Source: JAQVWU01 sp964628455 (GTDB lineage Bacteria; Bacillota; Clostridia; Oscillospirales; CAG-272). Taken from it: 64,000 nucleotides of DNA. The position numbers and the translations under genes were made by a program. Under the pieces are notes generated by a model that was not told the origin of the DNA, ran no database searches, and saw nothing but the letters and a program-made list of their open reading frames with translations. This document shows positions 8,537-18,169 of the stretch, one piece after another. The stretch is taken from NCBI GenBank assembly GCA_964628455.1, contig CAZVPD010000001.1, forward strand, positions 1-64,000, read 5' to 3'. Numbering within the stretch: position 1 is the first letter of the stretch; each line of letters begins with the position of its first letter.

Positions 8537-9481
8537 ATGATGATCGGTATCAATTCAGGCATCTATGCGACGATGGTTACCCCGTATAACCGCGACGGTT
8601 CGGTCGATTACGCCGCTGCCGAAGCCATGGTGGATTTTTACGCCCGGAAGGGATGCGACGGGATCTTCGCGTCCTGCCAGTCGTCGGAAATATTCTTTCT
8701 TTCACTGGAGGAACGCGTCGGACTTGCCCGCACGGTGAAAAAGCGAGCCGAAAAAATCGCATCGGAAGGCGGAAAGCGGCTGAGTGTGGTCGCCTCGGGG
8801 CATATATCCGAATCGGCGCGGGATCAGACAAAGGAGCTTTGCGGCATAGCGGATACCGGAGTCGACGCGGTGGTGCTTATATCCAACCGCATGGACATCG
8901 CCTGTACTTCGGACCGGGCCTGGACGGACGAAACATCCCGCCTTATCGAGACCCTCCCCGATGTTCCGCTGGGCGTTTATGAGTGTCCGTATCCCTCGAA
9001 GAGGCTGATGAGCGAAGCGATGATCCGCTGGTGCCTCTCCTCGGGACGCTTTCAGTTTATCAAGGATACGTGCTGCGACGCCGAAATCATCAGACGCCGC
9101 CTGAACTGCATAAAAGACAGCGGGTTCGGCCTTTACAACGCCAACGCCCAGACCCTTCTGGAAAGTCTGAGGGACGGGGCGAGGGGTTACTGCGGCGTGA
9201 TGGCCAACTTCCATCCGGAGCTGTATGCGCTGCTCTGGAAATTTTTCGGGGAGGGCTGTCCCCGGGCCGATATCCTTCAGTCGCTGCTCTGCATGACCGC
9301 TTTTACCGAATCACTCGCTTATCCGCTGACCGCCAAGTATCATCTGAAGGTATTTGAAGGGATCCCGATGGAAATATCCGGACGGACACGGGACGCGTCC
9401 CAGCTGACCGCTTATCAGAAAGACTGCGTACGGCAGATGAATGAACTGGCCGTCGCCGCGGCAGGATTTTTTTCGGCATGA
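8537..9481 (+). CDS. Dihydrodipicolinate synthase / N-acetylneuraminate lyase family aldolase
   Basis: A class I aldolase of the DapA/NanA family, 314 residues. The N terminus has the family pattern (YATMVTPYNRDGSVD). The Schiff-base lysine is in FIKDTCCD (about Lys176) and the catalytic tyrosine in VYECPYP (about Tyr148). The loop that reads GTTGE in DapA is SCQSSEI here, so a role as lysine-pathway dihydrodipicolinate synthase is unlikely. A sugar-acid or keto-acid lyase is more plausible, for example one acting on 2-keto-3-deoxy acids, which would fit dgoD in the window, but this is inference. It has its own promoter and overlaps the next gene by four bases (ATGA), so the two are translationally coupled. 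Confidence 0.85.
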   Translation: MMIGINSGIYATMVTPYNRDGSVDYAAAEAMVDFYARKGCDGIFASCQSSEIFFLSLEERVGLARTVKKRAEKIASEGGKRLSVVASGHISESARDQTKELCGIADTGVDAVVLISNRMDIACTSDRAWTDETSRLIETLPDVPLGVYECPYPSKRLMSEAMIRWCLSSGRFQFIKDTCCDAEIIRRRLNCIKDSGFGLYNANAQTLLESLRDGARGYCGVMANFHPELYALLWKFFGEGCPRADILQSLLCMTAFTESLAYPLTAKYHLKVFEGIPMEISGRTRDASQLTAYQKDCVRQMNELAVAAAGFFSA

Positions 9482-10164
9482 AAGTCCCTTTTTCAAGGTG
9501 TGAGGACGGCTGCGGGATTTATTTCACCGCTCCCGGTCTTAAAGCACCGCACCGTTTCGGCACGCGTGCCAGCGGACCGTCTCCAGATGAAGTGTCGGCC
9601 CGGCAGATTCATTCCGACATCGTCCTGTATGTCGACGGTGCCGGAAACTATACCGCCGACGGGCTGTTCACGGATAAAGCCGGGCTCGCGCTGGCGGTCA
9701 GGACGGCGGACTGCGTTCCGGTCCTGATGTATGATGAAAAAGCGAAGGCCGCCGCGGCCGTGCATGCCGGATGGAGGGGAACCGCCGCGGGTATCGTTCT
9801 GCGCGCCCTTGAGAAAATGTTTTCCGTCGGGGCGTCGCCCGAAAGCCTCGCGGTTGCGGTCGGTCCCTGCGTCTGCTTTGACTGTTATGAGGTGCAGGAA
9901 GATTTCAGGAATATTGTCCGCAAAGGGCTGGGGACTGTCATCAGCGAAAAGTTCATCCGCGAAAAAAACGGGGAGCTTCATGCGGACGTGGCCGGCATGA
10001 ACGCCGAACTTCTCCGGAATGCCGGGATCCCCGACGCCAATATCGCGGAAAGCGGACTCTGCACCTGCTGCCTGCCCGACCTTTTCTTTTCCTACCGCAG
10101 GGACGGCGCGCAGGGGAAGTGTCAGACGAGTGTGATCCGTGTCCCGCATAAAAGGAACAGCTGA
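9478..10164 (+). CDS. Laccase-domain protein (YfiH/YlmD family, purine nucleoside phosphorylase-type)
   Basis: A 228-residue member of the YfiH family (older name: polyphenol oxidase), whose members are now known as zinc enzymes acting on purine nucleosides. Conserved elements are QIHSDIV, the VRTADCVPVLMYD segment, AAVHAGWRGTAAGI and a C-terminal CTCC-x5-FSYRRD motif, which together carry the Cys/His metal ligands. The start codon overlaps the stop of the aldolase gene. The pairing with the aldolase may be incidental. Confidence 0.9.
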   Translation: MKVPFSRCEDGCGIYFTAPGLKAPHRFGTRASGPSPDEVSARQIHSDIVLYVDGAGNYTADGLFTDKAGLALAVRTADCVPVLMYDEKAKAAAAVHAGWRGTAAGIVLRALEKMFSVGASPESLAVAVGPCVCFDCYEVQEDFRNIVRKGLGTVISEKFIREKNGELHADVAGMNAELLRNAGIPDANIAESGLCTCCLPDLFFSYRRDGAQGKCQTSVIRVPHKRNS

Positions 10165-10215
10165 AGCGTCCGCAAGGTCCGCTGAGAACGACATAAAGGA
10201 GAAAAAACGAAGGGA

Positions 10216-10980
10216 ATGCCTATGACCGGAACAGAACGGCAGGGATCTTTGAAAAGGGGGGACTGCGAGCCGATGTATAAAAAAGTCTGCCTGGCCGGCG
10301 CCGTGTGCGCGGCGGCGGCAGTCATGGGAACCGTGGCCGATATCGCCGCGGGTATCGCTTTGGGCGGAGACCTGTCCGCCGTACCCCTGACCGCGGCCGA
10401 AAAGTTTGCGGAACTGCAGAGCAGTCCGCTTCTCGGGCTGTATCATCTCGATATGCTCAACCTGATCACCGGGGTGCTGATGATCCCCGCTTATTGTGCG
10501 CTCTATACGCTTCTCCGCAGAACGGCGGTTTCCGGATTCGCTTTTCTGTTTTTTATCATCGGGACAGCGGTTTTTATTTCAAACAACACCGCGCTTCCCA
10601 TGTTCGAACTGAGTATAAAGTATGCTGCCGCGGGATCCGAAATGCAGAAAAACCTGTTTGCCGCAGCGGGCGAAGCGATGATCGCGCGGGGCGCGCACGG
10701 GAGTTTCGGAGTTTTCCCGGGGTTTGCCCTTTGCTCGGCCGCAGGTGTTCTGATGTCCGCCGCCATGCTGAAAAGCGGGATTTTCGGCAAAGCAGCCGCA
10801 TACGCCGGAATTGCCGGCGGAATGCTTCTTCTGGTCTATCTGATTGCCGTGACGTTTGTGCCCGCGCTGAAAACCGCTGCGATGATGATCGCGGCGCCCG
10901 GCGGACTTTTAAGCCTGGCATGGATGATCCTTTTCACGGTCGGGCTTTTTAAGACCGGATGCGGCAGTCAAAATCGATAA
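10216..10980 (+). CDS. Membrane protein, DUF4386-like
   Basis: Up to 254 residues with about six hydrophobic segments and no catalytic motif. The LYHLDMLNLITGVLMIPAY segment and general helix layout resemble DUF4386 proteins, but the assignment is from memory and moderate. Two starts are possible: ATG 10216 behind AAGGAG at slightly long spacing, or ATG 10273 behind AAAAGGGGGG. The second gives a protein beginning MYKKVCLAG that goes straight into the first helix. No function can be assigned. Confidence 0.55.
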   Translation: MPMTGTERQGSLKRGDCEPMYKKVCLAGAVCAAAAVMGTVADIAAGIALGGDLSAVPLTAAEKFAELQSSPLLGLYHLDMLNLITGVLMIPAYCALYTLLRRTAVSGFAFLFFIIGTAVFISNNTALPMFELSIKYAAAGSEMQKNLFAAAGEAMIARGAHGSFGVFPGFALCSAAGVLMSAAMLKSGIFGKAAAYAGIAGGMLLLVYLIAVTFVPALKTAAMMIAAPGGLLSLAWMILFTVGLFKTGCGSQNR

Positions 10981-11075
10981 AAAACGTTCTTCCCGGGTGA
11001 GGGAAAGATGATTTTTAACGGCCGGAAACACGCATCGTTCAGGCCTGCAGATCATTTCTCCCGCTGATAGTATAA

Positions 11076-11112
11076 GAACCGCAGGATACAAAATTTTTGT
11101 ATCCTGCGGTTC
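11076..11112. terminator. Perfect 18-bp inverted repeat between convergent genes
   Basis: GAACCGCAGGATACAAAA and its exact complement are separated by a single T. There is no T-run outside the stem, so termination relies on the A/T-rich top, or the element acts mainly as a barrier between convergent transcripts. Confidence 0.65.
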
Positions 11113-11148
11113 GCCGGTCACGGGACCGGGTAAAAGGACGGATGTCCG

Positions 11149-13617
11149 CTACGGTCTGTCGGGCGGTCTTCTTTTGGGAACGCCGTCCTGTCCGGGGCCG
11201 GTGTTCTGCCTGCTTCGCAGCTGCTCTTTGCGCTGCCGTTCTTTCATAAGCAGGAACTGTGTCTCCGATTTCGCTTTCAGTTTCTGCCTGCGCCTTCTGA
11301 TCATGATCCTGCGGATCAGGACGTAAACCGCAAGAACAGCAAGGGCAGCCGCGGCAATCAGAACAAGCCACAGAAAGACCGACAGGAGCAGGGGGATCTC
11401 TTTCCCGTGCATGGATATGCTGTGCAGCCAGAAGCCGTATTCCCCTTCGTAGAGGATGTTGTCGGTCGGTTTGATCCAGATCTTGATCCCGTCGATCGTA
11501 TCGCTGTGATCCGAGATCTCAGAAATATCGAATCCGACCTGCGACCATGCGTTTACGGGGACCGTCGTGACCCCTTCATAGGTGACGGACGGTTTTTCGC
11601 CGGAACCGTTTGACCAGAGGCGGACCATCACCGACACTTGGGTGACGGTTTCCGGAGCGGCGGCATTCATTTTAAGGGAGATGAAACCGCTGTCCCCGAT
11701 GTCCATCGGAACGTCGAAATAACAGCCCGTCCCCATATATTCGGTAGGATACTGACTGAACATTTTCGTATAAAGCATGGAGAGATCGTCCATGGCACCG
11801 CTGCGCAGTTCGATAAAATCGGCATTGTCGGTCGGGTAAAAACCGCTCAGGCCGCCGGTGGTGAAGTCATACAGTATTTCACCCCTCTTTTTCTTTTCGA
11901 TGACTTCAACGTCAAGCGCGTCGGAACTCAGGATGATCCGCTTTGTCAGTTTTTTTTCGTCGAAATCCGGGATAAGGTCTTTCCACGATTCGATTTTCAG
12001 CTGACTCAGCGCGTAGGAAGTCGTCTGGAGCGATCTTTGGGTATCGATATATTTAAAAGTCGTATAGATGGGTTTGGTATCGGCGGGGGTGCCGAACGAT
12101 TCTTCGGTCTTTGTCCAGAGCCCGTAATAAAGCCCGTTTTCGTCGGCGTTGTCCACCTGTCTGTGGTAGATCAGCGCTTCGATAAAAGGATTAAACTCGG
12201 CCTTGTAATAGGCGAGTGCATACATGGCTGCCTGCGTGATCAAAGCAGAGGATTCCGCTTCCGCGTTGATCCCGAAATCGCTGACCAGCAGCCTGCGGCG
12301 GGTATTCCGGAAGAGATATTCCTCTTCGCCCATCAGCCTGCACAGCACATCGATGTTGGCCATGGAAATAAACGGCGCGTCTGCCGTATCGGCAGCCTGC
12401 GTGTCCAGACGGTAGTCTGTGATGTCCGGAGCGGACGGATAGGCCGATACGGCAAGATTCCACGGAATATCGCCCGAATACCGCATTTTGGCGGCAAAAG
12501 CCTGCAGAAGGTCCTTCGCGGAATAATCAAGGGACGGGTCTGCTTTGACCGCCGGGTCCGCCGAAGCCGCATTGAAATTATTGCCGACCGAAAGATAGAC
12601 GCGTCCGTTTGCGTATACGGAGCGGAGCGCGGTGGAGGCGATGCGGAAAGCCGTGATATAGGTGTTCAGGTAGCTGTCAAGCGATTTTATGCCCATATAG
12701 TTGTAGCCGCGGTTCCGGTTGACTTCGTAACCGAAAATAAAGCTGCCGGCAAAACCGTATTCCCTGTCCGGATCGGTGTAGCGACGGGCGATGAAGTCGA
12801 GAAAGCCCTCCAGATACAGGACAGGGTCGCGTTCGGAAACATTGAACGCATACAGCGAAGCGGTTGAAATCTCGGGCGCGGCATACAGGGCTGCCAGTTT
12901 CTGCGGCATGTCCTGGGCCGGCCGCGAAAGGATGATGTTCAGATAGCAGTGAACACCTGTTTCGGTAAACTGCCTGATGCGGTAATCGAGTCTTTCGATT
13001 TTTTCCCGGCTTAGGTAATAGGTCGTGTTGCCGAAAATATAGTCGATGGAATTCACGCTTTTTGCGTCGAGCAGATACTCATTGACCGCCACATTGATCA
13101 CGGTATGCGAAATTCCCAGTTCCTGCGCGTCGCTTGTAAGCTGCACGAAAAGTCCTTTTTTAGACGGATATGAGGGATATTCGTAGGTTTGCGAAGCCAG
13201 AAGGTCGGGATTTTCGATGTACCTTGCCCAGCCGAAAATGCCGTATGAACCGTCCGGCATTTTGTGCGCCAAAAGGAATTTCGAATACAGGCGCTGTGAA
13301 CCGGCTTCGAAATCGAGGGAGAGGGACATTTTTTCCGCCGCCTTCACCTGACCGGCGGGGGTGAGGCTGTTTAAACCCGAAACGCTCTGATAAGGATACA
13401 GTTCAAAGATATACAGCGTTTCACCCCTGCGTTTCTGCGCCTCCTCTTTTGAGAGGGAAGCCCGCAGTTCTACTTTTATCGCGTCTTTTTCGCGTATGAG
13501 CGTAACCGAGGTTATACCTTCCTCCGCGGTGTCTGCGCAGAAAACGGGCAGCGCAAACAGCAGCACCGTCAGCGAAAACACGAAGACGGCGGAAAAAACA
13601 GCCGCGCACCTTTTCAT
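11149..13617 (-). CDS. Membrane-anchored DUF5722-like putative glycoside hydrolase
   Basis: The ATG at 13617 is preferred because GAAAGGA precedes it by 12 bases; the ATG at 13629 directly abuts that site. The protein has about 822 residues: signal peptide, a beta-rich region (about 30-150), a TIM-barrel-like region (about 160-560) with motifs such as IFGYEVNRN and LLVSDFGINAE, a jelly-roll-like region (about 580-735), one transmembrane helix (about 743-770) and a basic cytoplasmic tail of about 50 residues. The central region resembles DUF5722, a family of secreted putative glycoside hydrolases of unknown substrate. The Glu in GYEVNR and the Asp/Glu in SDFGINAE are candidate catalytic residues (inference). 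It is downstream of tpiA on the same strand. Confidence 0.6.
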   Translation of the reverse strand: MKRCAAVFSAVFVFSLTVLLFALPVFCADTAEEGITSVTLIREKDAIKVELRASLSKEEAQKRRGETLYIFELYPYQSVSGLNSLTPAGQVKAAEKMSLSLDFEAGSQRLYSKFLLAHKMPDGSYGIFGWARYIENPDLLASQTYEYPSYPSKKGLFVQLTSDAQELGISHTVINVAVNEYLLDAKSVNSIDYIFGNTTYYLSREKIERLDYRIRQFTETGVHCYLNIILSRPAQDMPQKLAALYAAPEISTASLYAFNVSERDPVLYLEGFLDFIARRYTDPDREYGFAGSFIFGYEVNRNRGYNYMGIKSLDSYLNTYITAFRIASTALRSVYANGRVYLSVGNNFNAASADPAVKADPSLDYSAKDLLQAFAAKMRYSGDIPWNLAVSAYPSAPDITDYRLDTQAADTADAPFISMANIDVLCRLMGEEEYLFRNTRRRLLVSDFGINAEAESSALITQAAMYALAYYKAEFNPFIEALIYHRQVDNADENGLYYGLWTKTEESFGTPADTKPIYTTFKYIDTQRSLQTTSYALSQLKIESWKDLIPDFDEKKLTKRIILSSDALDVEVIEKKKRGEILYDFTTGGLSGFYPTDNADFIELRSGAMDDLSMLYTKMFSQYPTEYMGTGCYFDVPMDIGDSGFISLKMNAAAPETVTQVSVMVRLWSNGSGEKPSVTYEGVTTVPVNAWSQVGFDISEISDHSDTIDGIKIWIKPTDNILYEGEYGFWLHSISMHGKEIPLLLSVFLWLVLIAAAALAVLAVYVLIRRIMIRRRRQKLKAKSETQFLLMKERQRKEQLRSRQNTGPGQDGVPKRRPPDRP

Positions 13618-13789
13618 AATAGGGATCATTCCTTTCTGTAAAAAGGGTTTCGGCAGGACCGAACGGAGCGGTCCGGGTAAAATATTCGCCTGCCCTCTCC
13701 GGACCCGGCATCACCGCCCGTTCCGGAAGAAGAAAAAACAAAAGAAACAAAGCCGTTCTCTTCGTTTTTGAAAAAATGACGGTTCGATT

Positions 13790-14557
13790 TTACCGGGCGG
13801 CTTTTACAATGGCGGCGAAATCGGCCGCTTTCAGCGACGCGCCTCCGATAAGACCGCCGTCGACATTTTCTTTTGCCAGCAGTTCGGCGGCATTGGAGGC
13901 ATTCATAGAGCCCCCGTACTGGACAGCGGTTTTTTGCGCGGCTTTTTCGCCGTATTTGGCCGCAAGCAGGCGGCGGATCATGGCGCATACCTCTTCTGCC
14001 TGATCGGAAGTTGCGGTTTTACCCGTTCCGATGGCCCATACGGGTTCGTAAGCGATGATCACGTTCCCGAGTTCTTCTTCGGTCACGCCCATAAGAGCGG
14101 TATAAAGCTGCATATGGATCAGTTCGGCTGTGATTCCGCGTTCGCGCTCCTCAAGCTTTTCGCCGATACACAGGATCACGCGAAGGCCGGCTTTGAGAGC
14201 GGCTTTGACCCGGAGATTGACGGTCACGTCGGTCTCTCCGAAATACTGGCGCCGTTCACTGTGTCCCGCGACGGCATACAATACCCCGCACGCGCGCAGC
14301 ATGGAAGCCGAAATTTCTCCGGTGTAGGCGCCGGAGTCCGCGAAATGGACGTTTTGAGCGCCGATTTTTATCTGTGTTCCCGCTGCGGCCGTCACAGCGG
14401 CATGAATATCGGTAAAGGGTACGCAGAGCACGACCTCCGCTCCGCCGGGTCCTGACAGGAGCGGAAGCAGTTCGGTGATAAACGCTGCCGTTTCCGCCGG
14501 ATTCTTATTCATCTTCCAGTTGCCTGCGATGATTTTCTTTCGTTCGGAAGTATTCAT
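13790..14557 (-). CDS. tpiA: Triosephosphate isomerase
   Basis: Interconverts dihydroxyacetone phosphate and glyceraldehyde 3-phosphate. The 255-residue protein has the full family signature: Asn and Lys in IIAGNWKMNK near the N terminus, catalytic His in VAGHSERR, catalytic Glu in AYEPVWAIGTGKTA and the phosphate loop GGSMNASNA. The ATG is preceded by AAAGGAG at somewhat long spacing. It lies 48 bases after pgk, probably in one transcript. The usual gap gene is not next to them. Confidence 0.97.
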   Translation of the reverse strand: MNTSERKKIIAGNWKMNKNPAETAAFITELLPLLSGPGGAEVVLCVPFTDIHAAVTAAAGTQIKIGAQNVHFADSGAYTGEISASMLRACGVLYAVAGHSERRQYFGETDVTVNLRVKAALKAGLRVILCIGEKLEERERGITAELIHMQLYTALMGVTEEELGNVIIAYEPVWAIGTGKTATSDQAEEVCAMIRRLLAAKYGEKAAQKTAVQYGGSMNASNAAELLAKENVDGGLIGGASLKAADFAAIVKAAR

Positions 14558-14605
14558 CTGATTCGGAGATGCTCCTTTATCTGAATCTGAAAAGATTCGG
14601 CTTTT

Positions 14606-15790
14606 TTATTTGTCGTTCAGGCAGGCGATGCCCGGAAGAACAAGTCCTTCGAGGAATTCGAGAGAGGCGCCTCCGCCTGTGGATATATGCGTCATACGGT
14701 CGGCATACCCGAGCTGTTCGACAGCCGCGGCGCTGTCGCCGCCGCCGATGATGGATACGGCGCCGCTTTCCGCCACCGCACGGGCAACGGCGCGCGTTCC
14801 GGAAGCGAATTTATCCCATTCCGACACGCCCATGGGACCGTTCCATACCACGGTTCCGGCACCTTTGATCGCGGATGCAAACAGCGCTTCGGTCCTGGGA
14901 CCTATATCGAGGCCCATGTAGCCTTCGGGAATATTATCCGAGTCGACAAGGTACAAATTACAGTCGGGGGAATATCTGTCGCCTGTCCTGTTGTCGACCG
15001 GCAGTAAAAAACGTATGCCTGCGGCGGCAGCTTCTGCTTTCAGGCTGCGGGCAAGTTCGACTTTGTCGGTTTCACACAGCGAATCGCCGACCGTAAAACC
15101 GTCCGCTTTAAAGAAAGTGTATGCCATGGCTCCGCCGATGATAAGGGTATCCACTTTTGTCAGCAGATTTTTGATAACACCGATCTTATCCGAAACTTTG
15201 GCTCCGCCGAGAATGGCGATAAAAGGACGCTTCGGGTCGGTAAGCGCGCCTCCCATGATCGAAATTTCTTTCTGAATAAGATAGCCGCAGACAGCGGGCA
15301 GATAATCCGCTACGCCGGCTGTGGAAGCATGGGCGCGGTGAGCCGTTCCGAAAGCGTCGTTCACATAGATTTCGGCAAGGGAAGCCAGTTCTTTGGAAAA
15401 CGCCGGATCGTTCTTTTCCTCTTCCTTGTGAAAACGGACATTTTCGATCAGCATGATATCGCCGTCGCGGAGCGCCGCCGCCTTGCTTTTCGCGTCTGCT
15501 CCGATCACGTCGGCCGCAAAGACTACATCGCGCCCGAGAAGTTCGGAAAGGCGCTTCGCTACCGGGGCAAGCGAGAATGCGGGATTGAATTCACCCTTCG
15601 GGCGGCCGAAATGCGAGCACAGGATCACGCGGGCGCCGTGTGAGGACAGATATTTTATCGTGGGAAGCGCTTCTGCGATGCGTTTGTCGTCGGTTATGAC
15701 GCCGTCGGTGACAGGTACATTGAAATCGCAGCGTGTGAGCACTCTTTTGCCGGCCACACCGATATCTTCGATCGTTTTCTTATTATACAT
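14606..15790 (-). CDS. pgk: Phosphoglycerate kinase
   Basis: Makes ATP from 1,3-bisphosphoglycerate. The 394-residue protein is of family length, with the N-terminal substrate signature VLTRCDFNVPV, LCSHFGRPKG, the hinge region, GPMGVSEWDKFASGT and the nucleotide site GGGDSAAA followed by STGGGASLEFLEG. A GAGGGG ribosome binding site precedes ATG 15790. The gene has its own promoter and leads into tpiA. Confidence 0.97.
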   Translation of the reverse strand: MYNKKTIEDIGVAGKRVLTRCDFNVPVTDGVITDDKRIAEALPTIKYLSSHGARVILCSHFGRPKGEFNPAFSLAPVAKRLSELLGRDVVFAADVIGADAKSKAAALRDGDIMLIENVRFHKEEEKNDPAFSKELASLAEIYVNDAFGTAHRAHASTAGVADYLPAVCGYLIQKEISIMGGALTDPKRPFIAILGGAKVSDKIGVIKNLLTKVDTLIIGGAMAYTFFKADGFTVGDSLCETDKVELARSLKAEAAAAGIRFLLPVDNRTGDRYSPDCNLYLVDSDNIPEGYMGLDIGPRTEALFASAIKGAGTVVWNGPMGVSEWDKFASGTRAVARAVAESGAVSIIGGGDSAAAVEQLGYADRMTHISTGGGASLEFLEGLVLPGIACLNDK

Positions 15791-15827
15791 CTTTGTTTTC
15801 CCCTCATCAGTAATTTATGTAACTGTA

Positions 15828-15856
15828 ATGTTACCATATATTCAGAATTTTATCAA
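15828..15856 (-). promoter_or_regulatory. Promoter of pgk-tpiA
   Basis: Minus strand: TTGATA (15856-15851), 17 bases, TAACAT (15833-15828). An AT-rich stretch with repeated TTCGATATAT (about 15877-15905) lies upstream and may act as an UP-type element. Confidence 0.6.
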
Positions 15857-15950
15857 GACGGTTTTTTTAACTTTTCGATTTATTCGATATATTTCGATAT
15901 ATTTTGATGTATTTTGTCCGGTCATGACAGATTCCGTTGATCATTCCGTT

Positions 15951-18017
15951 CTATACGCCGGATCTGCGGTTCAAACGGATGACGGCGGAGCCGCTTCCCG
16001 CAGTCAGGCAATAGTTTCCTTCCCGGAACAGCGGCGTTCCGTCTTCGTCCGTATAGAGAAGACTCTCGTATTCGACCGCGGCCGTGACGGAAGCTGCGGC
16101 GCCGGCTTTTAAAAAAGTCCTCGTGAACGCGGCAAGTTTTTTTTGCGGCACGCCGGGCGAAGATACTTCGGGTATCAGGTAAATGCATGTGACTTCGCTG
16201 CCGTCCGCGGCGCCCGTGTTGGCGAGTGTGAAGGATAAGCGGACATCCTCACCGGGTCCGTATTCTTTTTTGTCTGTCCGCAGGTCCGAATAGGAAAATT
16301 CCGTATAGCTCAGTCCGAAGCCGAACGGATAAAGGGGTTTCCCCGTAAAATAACGGTATGTGCGGTTCTCCATCGAATAGTCTTCAAACGGCGGAAGGTC
16401 CTCGTCCGAGCGGTAAAAAGTGACCGGGAGCCTTCCAGACGGGCTGACTTCTCCGAACAGGATATCGGCCAGCGCGGTTCCGCCCGGCGCGCCCGGATAA
16501 AAGCACTGAAGGACCGCGCCGCAGCTTCTGTCCTGTTCCGCCAGGGCAACACAGCTGCCGGACACATTGACGAATACGACGGGTTTCTTTTCCTTCATGA
16601 TCTCTCCGAAGAGATGCTTCTGGGAATCGGGCAGTTCGAGCGTAACGCGGTCTCCGCTCCTTGCCCCGTTGTAGGCGTCCCCCTCCTCCCCTTCCATGCG
16701 CGGATTGAGGCCCATGATCAGGATGACGGCATCGGCGCTCCGGGCGGCAAGAAGGGCTTCACGCAGTGGATTTTCGGCCCATGAATGAAGGCCGGAGTCA
16801 AACAGATGGCAGCCCCGCGCATAGCGGACGGCGATGTTTCTGCGTTCGGCCTCCTCCTGTATGCCTCTCAGCAGCGTCGTATATCGCGAAGGCGTGCCGT
16901 TGTAATTGCCCAGAAGCACTTCCGTGCTGTCGGCGTTCGGACCGATCACGGCGAGTTTTTTTATTTTTCCGAACGGAAGGATACCGTCGTTTTTCAGCAG
17001 AACGATGCTTTCATGCGCCATTCTCAGATTCAGTCCGCAATGCGCGGCGCATTCGACCTTATCATATGCAATACGGTCATACGGTGTTTTTTCGAACATC
17101 CCGAGCCTGAACCGTGCTTCGAAAAGCCGCTGTGCGGCGGTTGTAATTTCCTCTTCCGTGACCAGACCTGCCGCAAACGCCGCTTTTAAATACTGATAGG
17201 CGCTGCCGCAGTTCAGGTCACATCCGTTTTTAACCGCGAGAGCGGCGCTTTCCGCTTCGTTTTCCGTGACGTGATGGCTCCGGTTGATATCGCAGACGGC
17301 GCCGCAGTCGGATAAAAAATAACCCTCGAATTTCATTTTTCCCCGCAGGATTTCACCTATCATCCTCGGAGACGCGCAGCAGGGCTCTCCGCCGACCCGG
17401 TTGTAGGCCCCCATGACGGCGGAAGGAGACGCATTTTTGATGCAGTATGCGAAAGCGCTGAGATAGGTTTCCCACAGGTCTTTTTCGGAAACCGAAGCAT
17501 TGAAACTGTGCCGTTCGCCTTCGGGTCCCGAATGCACGGCATAATGCTTTAATGTCGCGTCTGTTTTTCTGTATTCGGGGTCATCGCCCTGAAGCCCCCT
17601 GATAAATGCAGCGCCCATCCGTCCGGTCAGGAAGGGGTCTTCCCCGTATGTTTCATGCCCGCGGCCCCAGCGGGGATCGCGGAAGATGTTGATATTGGGT
17701 GACCAGAAAGTCAGTCCCTGGTATATCCCGGTGTCTCCGAAGGAACGGTATTCGTTGAATTTGGCGCGGGCTTCATCGGAGATCGCCGAAGCAACTTCGA
17801 ACATGAGCGTCTCGTCGAACGAAGCCGCCATGCCGATCGCCTGGGGGAAAACGGTTGCGGCTCCGGATCTGGCGACGCCGTGAAGGCATTCGTTCCACCA
17901 GTTATAGGCGGGAATACCGAGGCGTTCGATGGCCGGAGCGTCATACCGGAGCTGAGACATTTTTTCCGCGAGCGTCATCCGGGAAACGAGTTCCCGCGCT
18001 TTATTTTTATGATTCAT
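15951..18017 (-). CDS. Glycoside hydrolase family 3 (beta-xylosidase/beta-glucosidase type)
   Basis: A 688-residue signal-less, presumably cytoplasmic enzyme releasing terminal sugars from beta-linked oligosaccharides. The (alpha/beta)8 domain (about 1-310) shows WWNECLHGVARSG, the DPRWGRGHETYGEDP block, a Lys-His substrate pair in LKHYAVHSG and the nucleophile Asp in FLSDCGAV (about residue 236). The SDCGA variant is common in xylosidase-like GH3 subgroups, which use SDC rather than SDW. The alpha/beta sandwich (about 320-560) and a fibronectin-III-like C-terminal domain follow. Substrate specificity is inferred only. It is transcribed from its own promoter towards pgk. Confidence 0.9.
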   Translation of the reverse strand: MNHKNKARELVSRMTLAEKMSQLRYDAPAIERLGIPAYNWWNECLHGVARSGAATVFPQAIGMAASFDETLMFEVASAISDEARAKFNEYRSFGDTGIYQGLTFWSPNINIFRDPRWGRGHETYGEDPFLTGRMGAAFIRGLQGDDPEYRKTDATLKHYAVHSGPEGERHSFNASVSEKDLWETYLSAFAYCIKNASPSAVMGAYNRVGGEPCCASPRMIGEILRGKMKFEGYFLSDCGAVCDINRSHHVTENEAESAALAVKNGCDLNCGSAYQYLKAAFAAGLVTEEEITTAAQRLFEARFRLGMFEKTPYDRIAYDKVECAAHCGLNLRMAHESIVLLKNDGILPFGKIKKLAVIGPNADSTEVLLGNYNGTPSRYTTLLRGIQEEAERRNIAVRYARGCHLFDSGLHSWAENPLREALLAARSADAVILIMGLNPRMEGEEGDAYNGARSGDRVTLELPDSQKHLFGEIMKEKKPVVFVNVSGSCVALAEQDRSCGAVLQCFYPGAPGGTALADILFGEVSPSGRLPVTFYRSDEDLPPFEDYSMENRTYRYFTGKPLYPFGFGLSYTEFSYSDLRTDKKEYGPGEDVRLSFTLANTGAADGSEVTCIYLIPEVSSPGVPQKKLAAFTRTFLKAGAAASVTAAVEYESLLYTDEDGTPLFREGNYCLTAGSGSAVIRLNRRSGV

Positions 18018-18061
18018 AGGAATCCTTCCTTCTTTATTTCGTACGTTCTGCGTACCGTATC

Positions 18062-18090
18062 ATTATAGCATGCCGGTGTCCGTAAATCAA
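18062..18090 (-). promoter_or_regulatory. Promoter of the GH3 gene
   Basis: Minus strand: TTGATT (18090-18085), 17 bases, TATAAT (18067-18062). The GTACG/CGTAC inverted repeat just downstream could be an operator for sugar control. Confidence 0.8.
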
Positions 18091-18139
18091 GAAAAAGGAA
18101 GGCGTTTACAGGGCATTTCGAATAATTTCGGGGACACTG

Positions 18140-18168
18140 TTTACAAAGCGCCGTTTTAATGCTATAAT
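18140..18168 (+). promoter_or_regulatory. Promoter of the yybS-gdpP-rplI-dnaB block
   Basis: TTTACA (18140-18145), 17 bases, TATAAT (18163-18168). Confidence 0.8.
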
Positions 18169-18169
18169 A

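Noticed and set aside
9493..10446. Minus-strand frame of 317 codons opposite the YfiH-type gene
   Set aside because: Shadow frame with no motif; the plus-strand gene has clear family motifs.
11638..12867. Long plus-strand frame (409 codons) opposite the DUF5722-like gene
   Set aside because: It has no recognisable motif, a composition typical of an antisense shadow, and lies wholly inside a gene with signal peptide, domains and ribosome binding site.
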